Shown: positions 51,532 to 59,833 of the stretch, in pieces
How the letters are laid out: every line of letters starts with the position of its first letter
How positions within the stretch are numbered: position 1 is the stretch's first letter
Assembly: GCF_004570325.1 (NCBI RefSeq)
Contig: NZ_SPQO01000006.1
Coordinates: 156,805 to 220,804 of the forward strand
Direction: 5' to 3'
Origin: Mycobacterium sp. PS03-16
GTDB lineage: Bacteria; Actinomycetota; Actinomycetes; Mycobacteriales; Mycobacteriaceae
DNA: 64,000 bases
The notes under the pieces: model-generated
The model's database searches: none
Told to the model about the DNA's origin: nothing
The model's input: only the letters and a program-made list of their open reading frames with translations
Translations under genes and position numbers: made by a program

Positions 51532-52692
51532 GTGAGCGAACTGTCGAGAAAGCCCACCGTCACCGATTCGACGAGCGCCAGTGCGGATCTGGGCGGCGAG
51601 ACGCCGGGAGCGTCGAACGCCGTGCGGATCTGGGCGACGGTCGGAGCGGTGTTCCTGGCCTTGACGGTGTACGTGTTCGTCCGATGGGTGACCGGACCCT
51701 ACTTCGAGCCGGTGGCGGGCGGCCCGAGCGAGCCGCCCCTGTACATGAAGATCCCGCTCATCGCCAACGCCGTCGTGCTGTGGGTCGGCCTGCCGTTCGC
51801 CCTGTGGCACTTCCTGATCCGGCCCTGGCTACGGGAGCGACGCATCACGCTCGACGGCATGCTGCTGGTGTCGATGGGTTTGATGATGTTCCAGGATCCG
51901 ATGCTCAACTACTACAGCACCTGGTGCACCTACAACGCGTGGCTGTGGAACCGGGGATCCTGGGCACCGTACTTCCCCGGCTGGGTGGCGCCCGAGGAAC
52001 CGGGACACACGGTGCCCGAACCGCTGCTGACCAACATCCCCGGCTACATGTACGGCGTGCTCATGCTCACCATCGTCGGCTGCGCGATCATGCGCAGGAT
52101 CAGAAACCGCTGGCCGGGGATCAGCAATCTGCGGCTGGTGTTGGTCACCTACGCGATCGCGATCGCCTTCGACGCCGTCATGGAGGGGCTCATCCTCCTG
52201 CCGATCGGCTTCTACTCCTACCCCGGCGCCATCCAGGAGCTGTCGATCAACGCAGGCACCTACTACCAGTACCCGATCTACGAGGGCTTCATGTGGGGCG
52301 GAGTCCAGGCGGCGCTGTGCTGCCTGCGGTTCTTCACCGATGACCGGGGCCGCACCGTGGTCGAACGCGGACTCGACAGCATCCGCGGTGGATTCGTCCG
52401 GCAGCAATTCGTCCGCTTCCTGGCGATCTTCGGTGGGGTCAGCGCCTGCTTCTTCCTGTTCTACAACGTCCCCGCGACGTGGCTGGGCATGCACGGCGAC
52501 GCGTGGCCCGAAGACGTGCAGAAGCGTTCGTACTTCAATCCCGGCATCTGCGGCGACGGCACCGACCGGCCGTGCCCGAATCCGGATCTGCCGCTGCCGA
52601 CCGAACACTCGGGGTACGTCAACCACGAGGGCGAGCTCGTACTGCCGGAAGGCGTGTCGATTCCGCCGGTCGTACCGATCGAGGGGCGCTGA
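51532..52692 (+). CDS. AveC-like (spirocyclase family) membrane protein
   Basis: 386 residues from GTG. About seven membrane segments, with conserved-looking patches DPMLNYYSTWCTYNAW, EGLILLPIGFYSYPGA, and YEGFMWGG. This pattern matches the AveC family, named for the avermectin spiroketal cyclase/dehydratase, many members of which occur in mycobacteria without known function. The C-terminal 60 residues are a soluble extension with two cysteines (GICGDG, RPCPNP). Family assignment rests on remembered motifs. Confidence 0.7.
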   Translation: MSELSRKPTVTDSTSASADLGGETPGASNAVRIWATVGAVFLALTVYVFVRWVTGPYFEPVAGGPSEPPLYMKIPLIANAVVLWVGLPFALWHFLIRPWLRERRITLDGMLLVSMGLMMFQDPMLNYYSTWCTYNAWLWNRGSWAPYFPGWVAPEEPGHTVPEPLLTNIPGYMYGVLMLTIVGCAIMRRIRNRWPGISNLRLVLVTYAIAIAFDAVMEGLILLPIGFYSYPGAIQELSINAGTYYQYPIYEGFMWGGVQAALCCLRFFTDDRGRTVVERGLDSIRGGFVRQQFVRFLAIFGGVSACFFLFYNVPATWLGMHGDAWPEDVQKRSYFNPGICGDGTDRPCPNPDLPLPTEHSGYVNHEGELVLPEGVSIPPVVPIEGR

Positions 52693-52745
52693 CGCGCTGA
52701 CCGCCAACCGGCCGGCCGTCACCGGATCCGGCACCGCGTATTGGT

Positions 52746-52759
52746 ATCAAGTACCTGAC
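52746..52759. promoter_or_regulatory. KstR2-type palindrome (8/10) before the epimerase-like gene
   Basis: ATCAAGTACCTGAC matches eight of ten fixed bases of AnCAAGnnCTTGnT. It lies 31 bases upstream of the start at 52791, the same spacing as before the aldehyde dehydrogenase. Confidence 0.5.
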
Positions 52760-52790
52760 ACCCGGATGCGGGTGCGCTAGAACAGAACCG

Positions 52791-53717
52791 ATGCTGCACG
52801 ATGAGAAGGTCCTGATCACCGGCGCGACGGGCAAGATCGCATTCCCGATCGCGCGTGCGCTCGCCGGGCACAACGAGGTCTGGGGTGCGGCCCGCCTGCG
52901 TGACCCGGCCCACCGGGACAGGCTCTCGGCTGCCGGCATCCGTCCGGTGGCCCTGGACATGAGCGCCGGCGACTTCTCGGACCTCCCGGACGATTTCAGC
53001 TACGTCTTCCACGCCGCCGTCGACACCGGCGCCGGTGACTGGAACCGCTGCGTCACCACGAACGCGCAGCATTCCGGGGACCTGCTGCACCACTGCCGGC
53101 GAGCGAAGGGGTTCGTGTTCTGCTCGACCGGCTCCATCTACGGCTACCAGGGCCGCCGCCCGCTGCGCGAGGACGATCCCCCTGGTGTGCCCCTGCGCTC
53201 GAACTACAGCTTCTCCAAGGTGGCGGCCGAAGCCGTGTGCACGTGGGTGGCGCAGCGCCAGCGCATTCCGCTCACGATCATCCGGATCTGCTCGACGTAC
53301 GGCCCGGAGGGCGGCGCACCCGCCGACCGGCTGGCGATGATGCTGGCGGGCAAACCGATCCGGCTGCATCCCGATCGGCCGAACAACTACAACCCGATCT
53401 ACGAGGACGATTACGTCGACCTCGGTATCCGGGCGATGGAGGTCGCCGGGACGCCACCTGTGGTGGTGAACTGGGCAGGCAGCGAAACCGTCAGCGTCGA
53501 GGACTACTGCGCCTACCTCGGCGCCCTGGTCGGCGTCGATCCGGTGTTCGACTACACCCCGGACGCCCACACCCCGCTCTGGCCCGACGTGACCCGCATG
53601 CACCGGATTCTGGGCCGGACGAGAGTGCCCTGGCGCGAAGGCTTCCGCCGCATGGTGGCGGCGCGGCACCCCGAGATCGAACTACCCGCCGACGTGCGGT
53701 CAGGAGGGACTCCATGA
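52791..53717 (+). CDS. Extended SDR: NAD-dependent epimerase/dehydratase-like
   Basis: 308 residues. ITGATGKIA is the extended-SDR loop, STGSIYG and NYSFSK give the Ser and Tyr-x3-Lys, and IIRICSTYGP is the usual nucleotide-sugar epimerase pattern. The same fold includes 3-beta-hydroxysteroid dehydrogenases, so a role on an alcohol substrate is as likely as one on a sugar. It overlaps the next gene (ATGA). Confidence 0.88.
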   Translation: MLHDEKVLITGATGKIAFPIARALAGHNEVWGAARLRDPAHRDRLSAAGIRPVALDMSAGDFSDLPDDFSYVFHAAVDTGAGDWNRCVTTNAQHSGDLLHHCRRAKGFVFCSTGSIYGYQGRRPLREDDPPGVPLRSNYSFSKVAAEAVCTWVAQRQRIPLTIIRICSTYGPEGGAPADRLAMMLAGKPIRLHPDRPNNYNPIYEDDYVDLGIRAMEVAGTPPVVVNWAGSETVSVEDYCAYLGALVGVDPVFDYTPDAHTPLWPDVTRMHRILGRTRVPWREGFRRMVAARHPEIELPADVRSGGTP

Positions 53718-54469
53718 CACTGCCCGGCATCCCGTCCGACCAGCTGAACAGCGTCCTGGCGGCCGGGCGTGGCGAGGTCGGCACGCTGTTCGTGTCGATG
53801 GCGCGCAAGCACCCGGACGGCCGCGACGCGGAGTACCTGCGGTGGCACACCCTCGACCACCGGCCGGAGCAGCACCGGCTTCCGGGGGTGCGCGCCTCGG
53901 TGCGCCTGGTGTCCACACCGCAGTGCCGGGCCGCCCGGTTGGCGGCCGCATCAGGACCTGACGCCCGCTTCGACGACATCGACCACGTGATGACGTACTT
54001 CTTCACCGACCGGACCGGCTTGCGAGCCTTCAACGACCTCTCGACGGCGCTGGGCGACGGGGGCCGCAAGTTACCGCTGCTCCCGCCGGTTCAGCGCGGC
54101 GTGTACACGGTGATGACCAAAACGGCCGCGCCGCGGGTCAAAGTCGGGTCGGACGTGTTGCCCTGGTGGCCGTTTCGCGGTGTGGTCCTGCTCCTCGAGA
54201 CGGCCGGCGATGCACCCACCGGGCTGACCGACGTCGACGGGGTGGCCGGCGTCTGGTCGGCGACGTCCCACCGGGTCGATGCGAGCCTGGCGAGCGCCGG
54301 CGAGGGCCAGGTGCTCACCTACTGCTTCACCGATGACGACCCCGCGCGCGTCGCGGGGCGTCTGGCCCCCCTGCTGGCGCGCCGGTGGGCGGCCGGCGAT
54401 GCGCAACCACTGCTGGCCGCGCCGTTTCACCCGGTGGTGCCGCACGAGTGGGACCGCTATGTGCCCTAG
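53714..54469 (+). CDS. Tandem dimeric alpha/beta-barrel (EthD-like) protein, function unknown
   Basis: 251 residues. The first half has YLRWHTLDHRPEQHRLPGVRAS followed by HVMTYFFTD. The second half repeats the layout in weaker form (FRGVVLLLETA, VLTYCFTDDDP). Two ferredoxin-like (EthD/DABB) units in one chain are suggested. EthD-type proteins assist P450 or other oxidative systems in some pathways. It is coupled to the epimerase-like gene. Confidence 0.6.
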   Translation: MTLPGIPSDQLNSVLAAGRGEVGTLFVSMARKHPDGRDAEYLRWHTLDHRPEQHRLPGVRASVRLVSTPQCRAARLAAASGPDARFDDIDHVMTYFFTDRTGLRAFNDLSTALGDGGRKLPLLPPVQRGVYTVMTKTAAPRVKVGSDVLPWWPFRGVVLLLETAGDAPTGLTDVDGVAGVWSATSHRVDASLASAGEGQVLTYCFTDDDPARVAGRLAPLLARRWAAGDAQPLLAAPFHPVVPHEWDRYVP

Positions 54470-54577
54470 GCCGATCACATGCGATGCGTCCCATGGTGGC
54501 CTTGGACACGCGAAGCGGTAGAAGTTAGTCACCGGTCAACTCTTGCATTGCCCGAAAACCCTGTTAGGTTCGTCCTT

Positions 54578-55231
54578 GTGGCGGCACCCGACAGCGGTTC
54601 CACTGTTGACCAAGGTCAGCGGCGAACGTCACTGCAGCAGGCCCGGTCGCGGGAGACCAGGCGGATGCTGGTCCAGGCCGCGATGGCGCTGTGGCGCACG
54701 AACGGCTACGCCCGCACCACCGTCGCCGACATCTGCACGGCCGCCGGCGTCTCCAAGGCGCTGTTCTACTTCTACTTCCCGCGCAAGGAAGACGTGCTGT
54801 TCGAGGTCGGCGTCATGTCGACCGATTCGGCCAGGCGGACGGCGCAGGCGATGCTCGACCGACCCTACGAGGTCCTCACGGTGGTCGGGGCTGCGCTGGC
54901 CGATCTCGAGAGGTCCATGGCGCGCAACCCGCCCGAACTGGTCATCGCCGCGATCCTGGAGGGGTATCGCCACGAGCACCGGATCCTCGCGGGCGACGAA
55001 CCCGCCGACACCGACGGCGGGATGTTCACCGCGCTGTTCGAGCGGGCTCAGCGCGACGGCAAGCTGGCCCGTCACATCGATACCGGCCACCTCGCCTACG
55101 TGGCGCACACGCTCGTCAGCGAAGGCGCCCGGCACTGGGCGGCAGGCGCTTTCGCCGGCCGCTCGTTCACCGAAGTCGTCGGCGCGGACATCGCCGCGCT
55201 GATCGCCGGCTACAGCCGCGCAGATCGCTGA
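54578..55231 (+). CDS. TetR/AcrR family transcriptional regulator
   Basis: 217 residues from GTG 54578; the frame continues upstream but those residues do not fit the family. HTH: AAMALWRTNGYARTTVADIC and TAAGVSKALFYFYFPRKEDV. It is followed 13 bases later by the FadE-kinase-oxidoreductase operon in the same direction and probably regulates it. The 108 bases before it (54470-54577) hold no gene and no clear dyad. Confidence 0.9.
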   Translation: MAAPDSGSTVDQGQRRTSLQQARSRETRRMLVQAAMALWRTNGYARTTVADICTAAGVSKALFYFYFPRKEDVLFEVGVMSTDSARRTAQAMLDRPYEVLTVVGAALADLERSMARNPPELVIAAILEGYRHEHRILAGDEPADTDGGMFTALFERAQRDGKLARHIDTGHLAYVAHTLVSEGARHWAAGAFAGRSFTEVVGADIAALIAGYSRADR

Positions 55232-55244
55232 AGAGGAGACCACG

Positions 55245-56558
55245 ATGGCGTGGGATTTCGAGACCGACCCCGAATACCAGAGGGTCCTGGACTGGGCCGA
55301 CGAGTTCGTCCGGGAGGAGGTCGAACCGCTCGACCTGGCGTTCCCGCACCAGCAGTTCGTGCCGCTGGACGCCAACCGCAGGAAAGTGATCGAGCCGCTC
55401 AAGGACGAGGTGCGCCGCCGGGGGCTGTGGGCCACCCACCTCGGCCCCGACCTCGGCGGTCAGGGATACGGTCAGCTGAAACTGGCGCTGCTCAACGAGA
55501 TCCTCGGCCGGTCGCAGTGGGCGCCGATCGTGTTCGGCTGCCAGGCACCCGACACCGGAAACGCCGAGATCATCGCCCACTACGGCACCGACGCGCAGAA
55601 GGAGCGCTATCTGCGCCCGCTGCTCGAGGGTGAGCTGTTCTCCTGCTACTCGATGACCGAACCGCACGCCGGCGCCGATCCGACGCTGTTCACCACCAGG
55701 GCCGTCCGTGACGGGGACGACTGGGTGATCAACGGCTGGAAGTTCTTCTCCTCCAATGCCGCCACCGCCGCATTCCTGATCGTCATGGTCGTCACCAACC
55801 CGGACGTGAGCGCCTATCAAGGCATGTCGATGTTCCTGGTGCCGACCGACACGCCCGGGGTGAACATCGTGCGCAATGTCGGCCTGCACGGTGAACGGGA
55901 CAACGAGGGCAGCCACGCGCTGATCCACTACGACAACGTGCGGGTGCCCGCCGATGCCCTGCTCGGCGGTGAGGGTCAGGCCTTCGTGATCGCCCAGACC
56001 CGGCTGGGTGGCGGCCGCATCCATCACGCGATGCGCACGATCGGGCTGTCCCGCAAGGCGCTCGACATGATGTGCGAACGCGCCCTGAGCCGCCGCACCC
56101 AGGGCAGCCTGCTGTCGGACAAGCAGTTCGTGCAGGGCTACATCGCCGACTCCTACGCCCAGCTGCTGCAGTTCCGGCTGATGGTGCTCTACACCGCGTG
56201 GGAGATCGACAGGTACAACGATTACAAGTTGGTGCGCAAGGACATCGCGGCGGTGAAGGTGGTCATGCCGACCGTGCTGCACGACATCGCCTGGCGGGCC
56301 ATGCAGGTGCACGGCGCGCTCGGCGTGACCAACGAGATGCCGTTCCTCGGCATGGTGACGGGGGCGGCGGTCATGGGCCTGGCCGACGGACCGACCGAGG
56401 TGCACAAGACCACCGTCGCCAAACAGGTTCTGCGCGACCACACCGGCACCGAGGACACCTGGCCCTCGGAATGGATACCGGGTAAACGCGAGAAGGCGCG
56501 GGCCAAGTTCGCGCAGTACCTCGAGGAGGCCATCGACCACGAGGTGGGCAATCTGTGA
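55245..56558 (+). CDS. Acyl-CoA dehydrogenase of the ACAD10/11-like group
   Basis: 437 residues with MTEPHAGADPTLF, NGWKFFSSNA and a C-terminal GLADGPTEVHK. The segment RLGGGRIHHAMRTIG and the ADGPxEVH ending are characteristic of the ACAD10/ACAD11 branch. The next gene, overlapping by four bases, is a kinase-like APH-fold protein. That pairing matches the two domains of ACAD11 and bacterial LvaA-type systems, which process 4-hydroxyacyl-CoAs through a phosphorylated intermediate. GAGGAG precedes the ATG. Confidence 0.9.
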   Translation: MAWDFETDPEYQRVLDWADEFVREEVEPLDLAFPHQQFVPLDANRRKVIEPLKDEVRRRGLWATHLGPDLGGQGYGQLKLALLNEILGRSQWAPIVFGCQAPDTGNAEIIAHYGTDAQKERYLRPLLEGELFSCYSMTEPHAGADPTLFTTRAVRDGDDWVINGWKFFSSNAATAAFLIVMVVTNPDVSAYQGMSMFLVPTDTPGVNIVRNVGLHGERDNEGSHALIHYDNVRVPADALLGGEGQAFVIAQTRLGGGRIHHAMRTIGLSRKALDMMCERALSRRTQGSLLSDKQFVQGYIADSYAQLLQFRLMVLYTAWEIDRYNDYKLVRKDIAAVKVVMPTVLHDIAWRAMQVHGALGVTNEMPFLGMVTGAAVMGLADGPTEVHKTTVAKQVLRDHTGTEDTWPSEWIPGKREKARAKFAQYLEEAIDHEVGNL

Positions 56559-57577
56559 CAGCGATCGACGTGGGGCGCCTCGCCGACTGGATGGACACCG
56601 CCGCGCTGCCCGGCCGCGGCGAACCGGTCGAGACGCGGTTCCTCTCGGGTGGCACCCAGAACGTCATCTACGAGATCCGCCGCGGGGAACACCGCTGCGT
56701 GCTGCGCATGCCACCGCCCGGCGCACCCCCGGACCGCGACCGCGGCATCCTGCGCGAGTGGCGGATCATCGAGGCGCTCGACGGCACCGACGTACCCCAC
56801 ACCGCGGCCGTCGCCGTCTGCGACGACCCCGCGGTCCTCGGTCGGCCCTTCTATCTCATGGGCTTCGTCGACGGCTGGTCCCCGATGGACCAGCGGCAGT
56901 GGCCCGAGCCGTACCGTTCCGACCTCACCGCCCGGTCCGCCCTGTCCTACCAGCTGGCCGAGGGCATCGCGCTGCTGGCCAGGGTCGACTGGCGCGCGGC
57001 GGGTCTGGCCGATCTCGGCCGGCCGGACGGCTACCACGAACGCCAGGTCGACCGGTGGACCGCCTTTTTCGACCGGATCAGGGGTCGCGATCTCGAGGGC
57101 CTCGACGTCGCGACCGCGTGGTTGCGCGCGCACCGGCCGCTCGACTTCGTTCCCGGCCTCATGCACGGCGACTACCAGTTCGCCAACGTGATGTACCACC
57201 ACGGCACCCCGGCCCGGCTCGCGGCGATCGTCGACTGGGAGATGGGCACGGTCGGGGACCCGAAACTCGACCTGGCATGGATGGTGCAGGGCTGGCCCGC
57301 CGACACCGACGCCCCCGCCGACGGCGAGATGGACTACGTCGACATGCGCGGTATGCCGTCACGTGACCAGGTGGTCGAGCACTACGCGCGGGTGTCGGGA
57401 CGCCAGGTCGACGACCTCGACTACTACCTGGTGCTGGCCAAGTGGAAGCTGGCGATCGTGCTGGAACAGGGTTTCCAGCGCGCCGGCGACGATCCCAAGC
57501 TGCTCGCCTTCGGCCCGATCGTGCCCGCGCTCATGCGGTCGGCGGCCGAGCTCGCCGAGTCCACCGACTACCGATGA
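56555..57577 (+). CDS. APH-fold phosphotransferase, ACAD11/LvaA-like
   Basis: 340 residues from the GTG overlapping the FadE stop. Kinase motifs: GGTQNVIYEI (nucleotide loop), LMHGDYQFANVMY (catalytic HGD), and IVDWEMGTVGDPKLDLAW (metal DxE). This branch is not for aminoglycosides: with its FadE partner it resembles ACAD11 and LvaA, which phosphorylate the hydroxyl of 4-hydroxyacyl-CoA. That substrate class is inferred from the pairing. Confidence 0.88.
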   Translation: MTAIDVGRLADWMDTAALPGRGEPVETRFLSGGTQNVIYEIRRGEHRCVLRMPPPGAPPDRDRGILREWRIIEALDGTDVPHTAAVAVCDDPAVLGRPFYLMGFVDGWSPMDQRQWPEPYRSDLTARSALSYQLAEGIALLARVDWRAAGLADLGRPDGYHERQVDRWTAFFDRIRGRDLEGLDVATAWLRAHRPLDFVPGLMHGDYQFANVMYHHGTPARLAAIVDWEMGTVGDPKLDLAWMVQGWPADTDAPADGEMDYVDMRGMPSRDQVVEHYARVSGRQVDDLDYYLVLAKWKLAIVLEQGFQRAGDDPKLLAFGPIVPALMRSAAELAESTDYR

Positions 57578-58551
57578 GGGCTGCGGTCTGCCCCGCTTAC
57601 GGCCCGCCCGAGGTGGTCCGGATCTGCGAGATCCCCTCTCCACAACCGGGCCCCGGCCGGGTTCTCGTGCGGGTCAGCGCGGCGGCGGTCAACTACCCCG
57701 ACGTCCTGCTGATCGCCGACGCGTACCAGCTGCGCATCCCGCCGCCGTTCGTCCCCGGCAGCGAGTTCGTCGGCACGGTGGTGCAGATCGGTGACACCGG
57801 CCACGGCACAGAGCATTTCGCGGTCGGCGACCGGGTGGCAGGCACCGCGCTGCACGGCGCATTCGCCGAGCAGGTGGTGGCCGCGGCCGCCACGCTCACC
57901 CACGTGCCCGGCACCGTCTGCGACCATGACGCGGCCGCCTCCGGGGTGGCGCACCGCACCGCCTACCACGCACTGCGTTCAGTGGCGCGGGTGCGGGCGG
58001 GCGACGACGTGGTGGTGCTGGGCGCGGGCGGCGGGGTCGGGTTGGCCGCGGTCGCGCTCGCCGCGCACCTCGGTGCCACGGTGACGGCGGTGGCGTCCAC
58101 GGCCGAGAAGCTGGCGGTGGCGGCGACCCACGGTGCCCGCCACCTCGTCGACCACCGGGCCCAACCGCTGCGGGACGCGTTGCGATCGGTACTGCCGCAG
58201 GGCGCCACGGTGGTGATCGACCCGGTGGGCGGGGCGCTGTCCGAACCTGCGCTGCGGTCCCTCGGCCGGGGCGGCCGCTTCGTCACGATCGGGTTCGCCT
58301 CCGGCGAGATCCCCCGCATACCGCTGAACCTGGTGCTGGTCAAAGGGGTGACCGTCCGGGGTTTTCAGTTCGGCGACATCGCACCGGACGACATGCACCG
58401 CAACGAACGGGAATTGGCCGATCTGCTGGCCGGCGGGCGGATCCGTCCGCACATCGGCGCGGTCTACCCGCTCGCGGACACCGCGGCCGCGCTGCGGCTG
58501 GTGGCCGACGGCCGGGCCGTCGGCAAGGTCGTCGTCGACGTGGCCGGTTAG
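57574..58551 (+). CDS. Zinc-independent quinone oxidoreductase-like MDR protein
   Basis: 325 residues from ATG 57574 (ATGA overlap). GSEFVGTV, GVAHRTAYHAL and VLGAGGGVGLAAVALA are the medium-chain reductase motifs, with no zinc-binding cysteines, as in NADPH:quinone oxidoreductases and enoyl reductases. It is the last gene of the unit with FadE and the kinase, so a double-bond reduction in the same path is possible. It is convergent with and overlaps the next gene by four bases. Confidence 0.92.
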   Translation: MRAAVCPAYGPPEVVRICEIPSPQPGPGRVLVRVSAAAVNYPDVLLIADAYQLRIPPPFVPGSEFVGTVVQIGDTGHGTEHFAVGDRVAGTALHGAFAEQVVAAAATLTHVPGTVCDHDAAASGVAHRTAYHALRSVARVRAGDDVVVLGAGGGVGLAAVALAAHLGATVTAVASTAEKLAVAATHGARHLVDHRAQPLRDALRSVLPQGATVVIDPVGGALSEPALRSLGRGGRFVTIGFASGEIPRIPLNLVLVKGVTVRGFQFGDIAPDDMHRNERELADLLAGGRIRPHIGAVYPLADTAAALRLVADGRAVGKVVVDVAG

Positions 58552-59078
58552 CTGGCCGGAATCAGGTCCGCAGCCACCGACGGCCGGCTCATCATGCCGG
58601 CCCGGAAGGTCTCGACGTCACCCACCAAGTCGGCCGCGATGTCGCCGGCCGCGGCCAGCGCCTGCGCCTTGAAAGCTCGTGCCGCCGCGCTCAGTTCGTG
58701 GCGGACGCTGTCGACGTTGCGGTCCAGATCGGCCGGGCAGTGCTCACCCCACAGCGTCACCTCGGTCAGGCGGTGGTCGAGCGCGTTGCGCACGTGCTGG
58801 CGCACCCGTTCGTCGGTCTCGTACAGGTCGGCGGCGATGGCCACGGTCTGCGGGTGGGGCCGGTCGGACCAGGAGTCGAGGACCGGCCCGAGTTCGATCA
58901 CCCTGGCGCCGAGGATCTCCAGCGGCCGCACGTCCTCGCCGGTGCTGCCGATGAGCACGGTGACGTCCCACCCCGCCATCGCGCGGTCGTAGAGCCATCC
59001 GCCGGCGAACACCACCGCGTCGAGGACGGTCGCGGCGCAGACGTCGAGTCGGTAGCGCATGTCGATTTCTGAGGTCAT
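58548..59078 (-). CDS. Conserved protein of unknown function linked to a TetR gene
   Basis: 176 residues from ATG 59078, whose ATG overlaps the TetR stop (TGATG). It has an alpha/beta N-terminal half with a VVFAGGWLYDRAMAGWDVTV segment and a helical C-terminal half. No signal, membrane segment or known motif. Strict coupling to the regulator suggests they work together. Confidence 0.7.
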   Translation of the reverse strand: MTSEIDMRYRLDVCAATVLDAVVFAGGWLYDRAMAGWDVTVLIGSTGEDVRPLEILGARVIELGPVLDSWSDRPHPQTVAIAADLYETDERVRQHVRNALDHRLTEVTLWGEHCPADLDRNVDSVRHELSAAARAFKAQALAAAGDIAADLVGDVETFRAGMMSRPSVAADLIPAS

Positions 59079-59707
59079 CACACGGTCTCCTCGGGCTGGT
59101 GTTGTGGGGGGCTGAAGTCGGTGGCCAGCGATTCGGCGTACGCCTCGAACACCTCGGCCAGGGGGATCGACGGGTCGAGCAACCATGAGGTCTCCATTCC
59201 GTTGACGAAGGCGAGAATCTCCACGGCCTTGACGGCCGCGTCGAAGTCCTGGCGGTAGCGGCCGTCGCGCTGACCCCGCCGGATGATGTCGGCGACGATC
59301 TCCACGGCCGCCCGCTGGCGCTTGAGGAGGCGGTCGTGCAGGGGCGCATCGGGAGCGATGTTCTCGACGAGCAGGACGGTGAACGTCCCGACCAGTTCCG
59401 GTGCGCGTTCGAAGCGCTCGGCCACCCGGGCGATCTGCTCGAACAGGTCCCCGGTGCGGTCGGCGTGGGTGTCGTCGTCGAGGTCACGCGCGTCGAGCAC
59501 CGCGTTGAGCAGCTGTTCCTTGGATTCGAAGTGGTGTAGCAACCCCGCCGGGGTGACGCCGGCCTCGCGTGCGATCTGCGCCAGCGAAGTGTTGCGCCAG
59601 CCGTTGCGGGCCAGCAGACGCTCGGCCACCGCCATGATGCGTTGCCGCCGATCCTCGCCCTTGGCCAATAGCGTGGCGTACGGCCTCGGCGTTTCCAGGG
59701 TGGACAC
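59078..59707 (-). CDS. TetR/AcrR family transcriptional regulator
   Basis: 209 residues from GTG 59707, preceded by AAGGAG; the longer frame lacks a ribosome site. HTH: AERLLARNGWRNTSLAQIAR and EAGVTPAGLLHHFESKEQLL. A 32-bp dyad with 10-base arms lies directly upstream and is the likely autoregulatory operator. It is cotranscribed with the unknown protein downstream. Confidence 0.92.
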   Translation of the reverse strand: MSTLETPRPYATLLAKGEDRRQRIMAVAERLLARNGWRNTSLAQIAREAGVTPAGLLHHFESKEQLLNAVLDARDLDDDTHADRTGDLFEQIARVAERFERAPELVGTFTVLLVENIAPDAPLHDRLLKRQRAAVEIVADIIRRGQRDGRYRQDFDAAVKAVEILAFVNGMETSWLLDPSIPLAEVFEAYAESLATDFSPPQHQPEETV

Positions 59708-59723
59708 CGAACTCCTTCGTTCA

Positions 59724-59755
59724 AACCAACCTAGTGAACACACAGTAGGTAGGTT
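59724..59755. promoter_or_regulatory. Probable TetR operator: 10-base arms, 12-base spacer
   Basis: AACCAACCTA (59724-59733) and TAGGTAGGTT (59746-59755) match as inverted arms at nine of ten bases. The inner ACCTAGTG / CAGTAGGT also pairs at seven of eight. It lies 17 bases upstream of the TetR GTG. Confidence 0.6.
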
Positions 59756-59833
59756 TTGCGCGTGTGACAAGGGTCTCACCGAAGAAAGGTTTAACGCTGC
59801 ATCACACCGCTGGTCAGCAGCTCAGCAAACCGC

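Noticed and set aside
56555..57577. An aminoglycoside resistance gene
   Set aside because: The APH-fold motifs are present, but the gene overlaps an ACAD10/11-like FadE and sits in a catabolic operon, so a metabolic kinase is the better reading.
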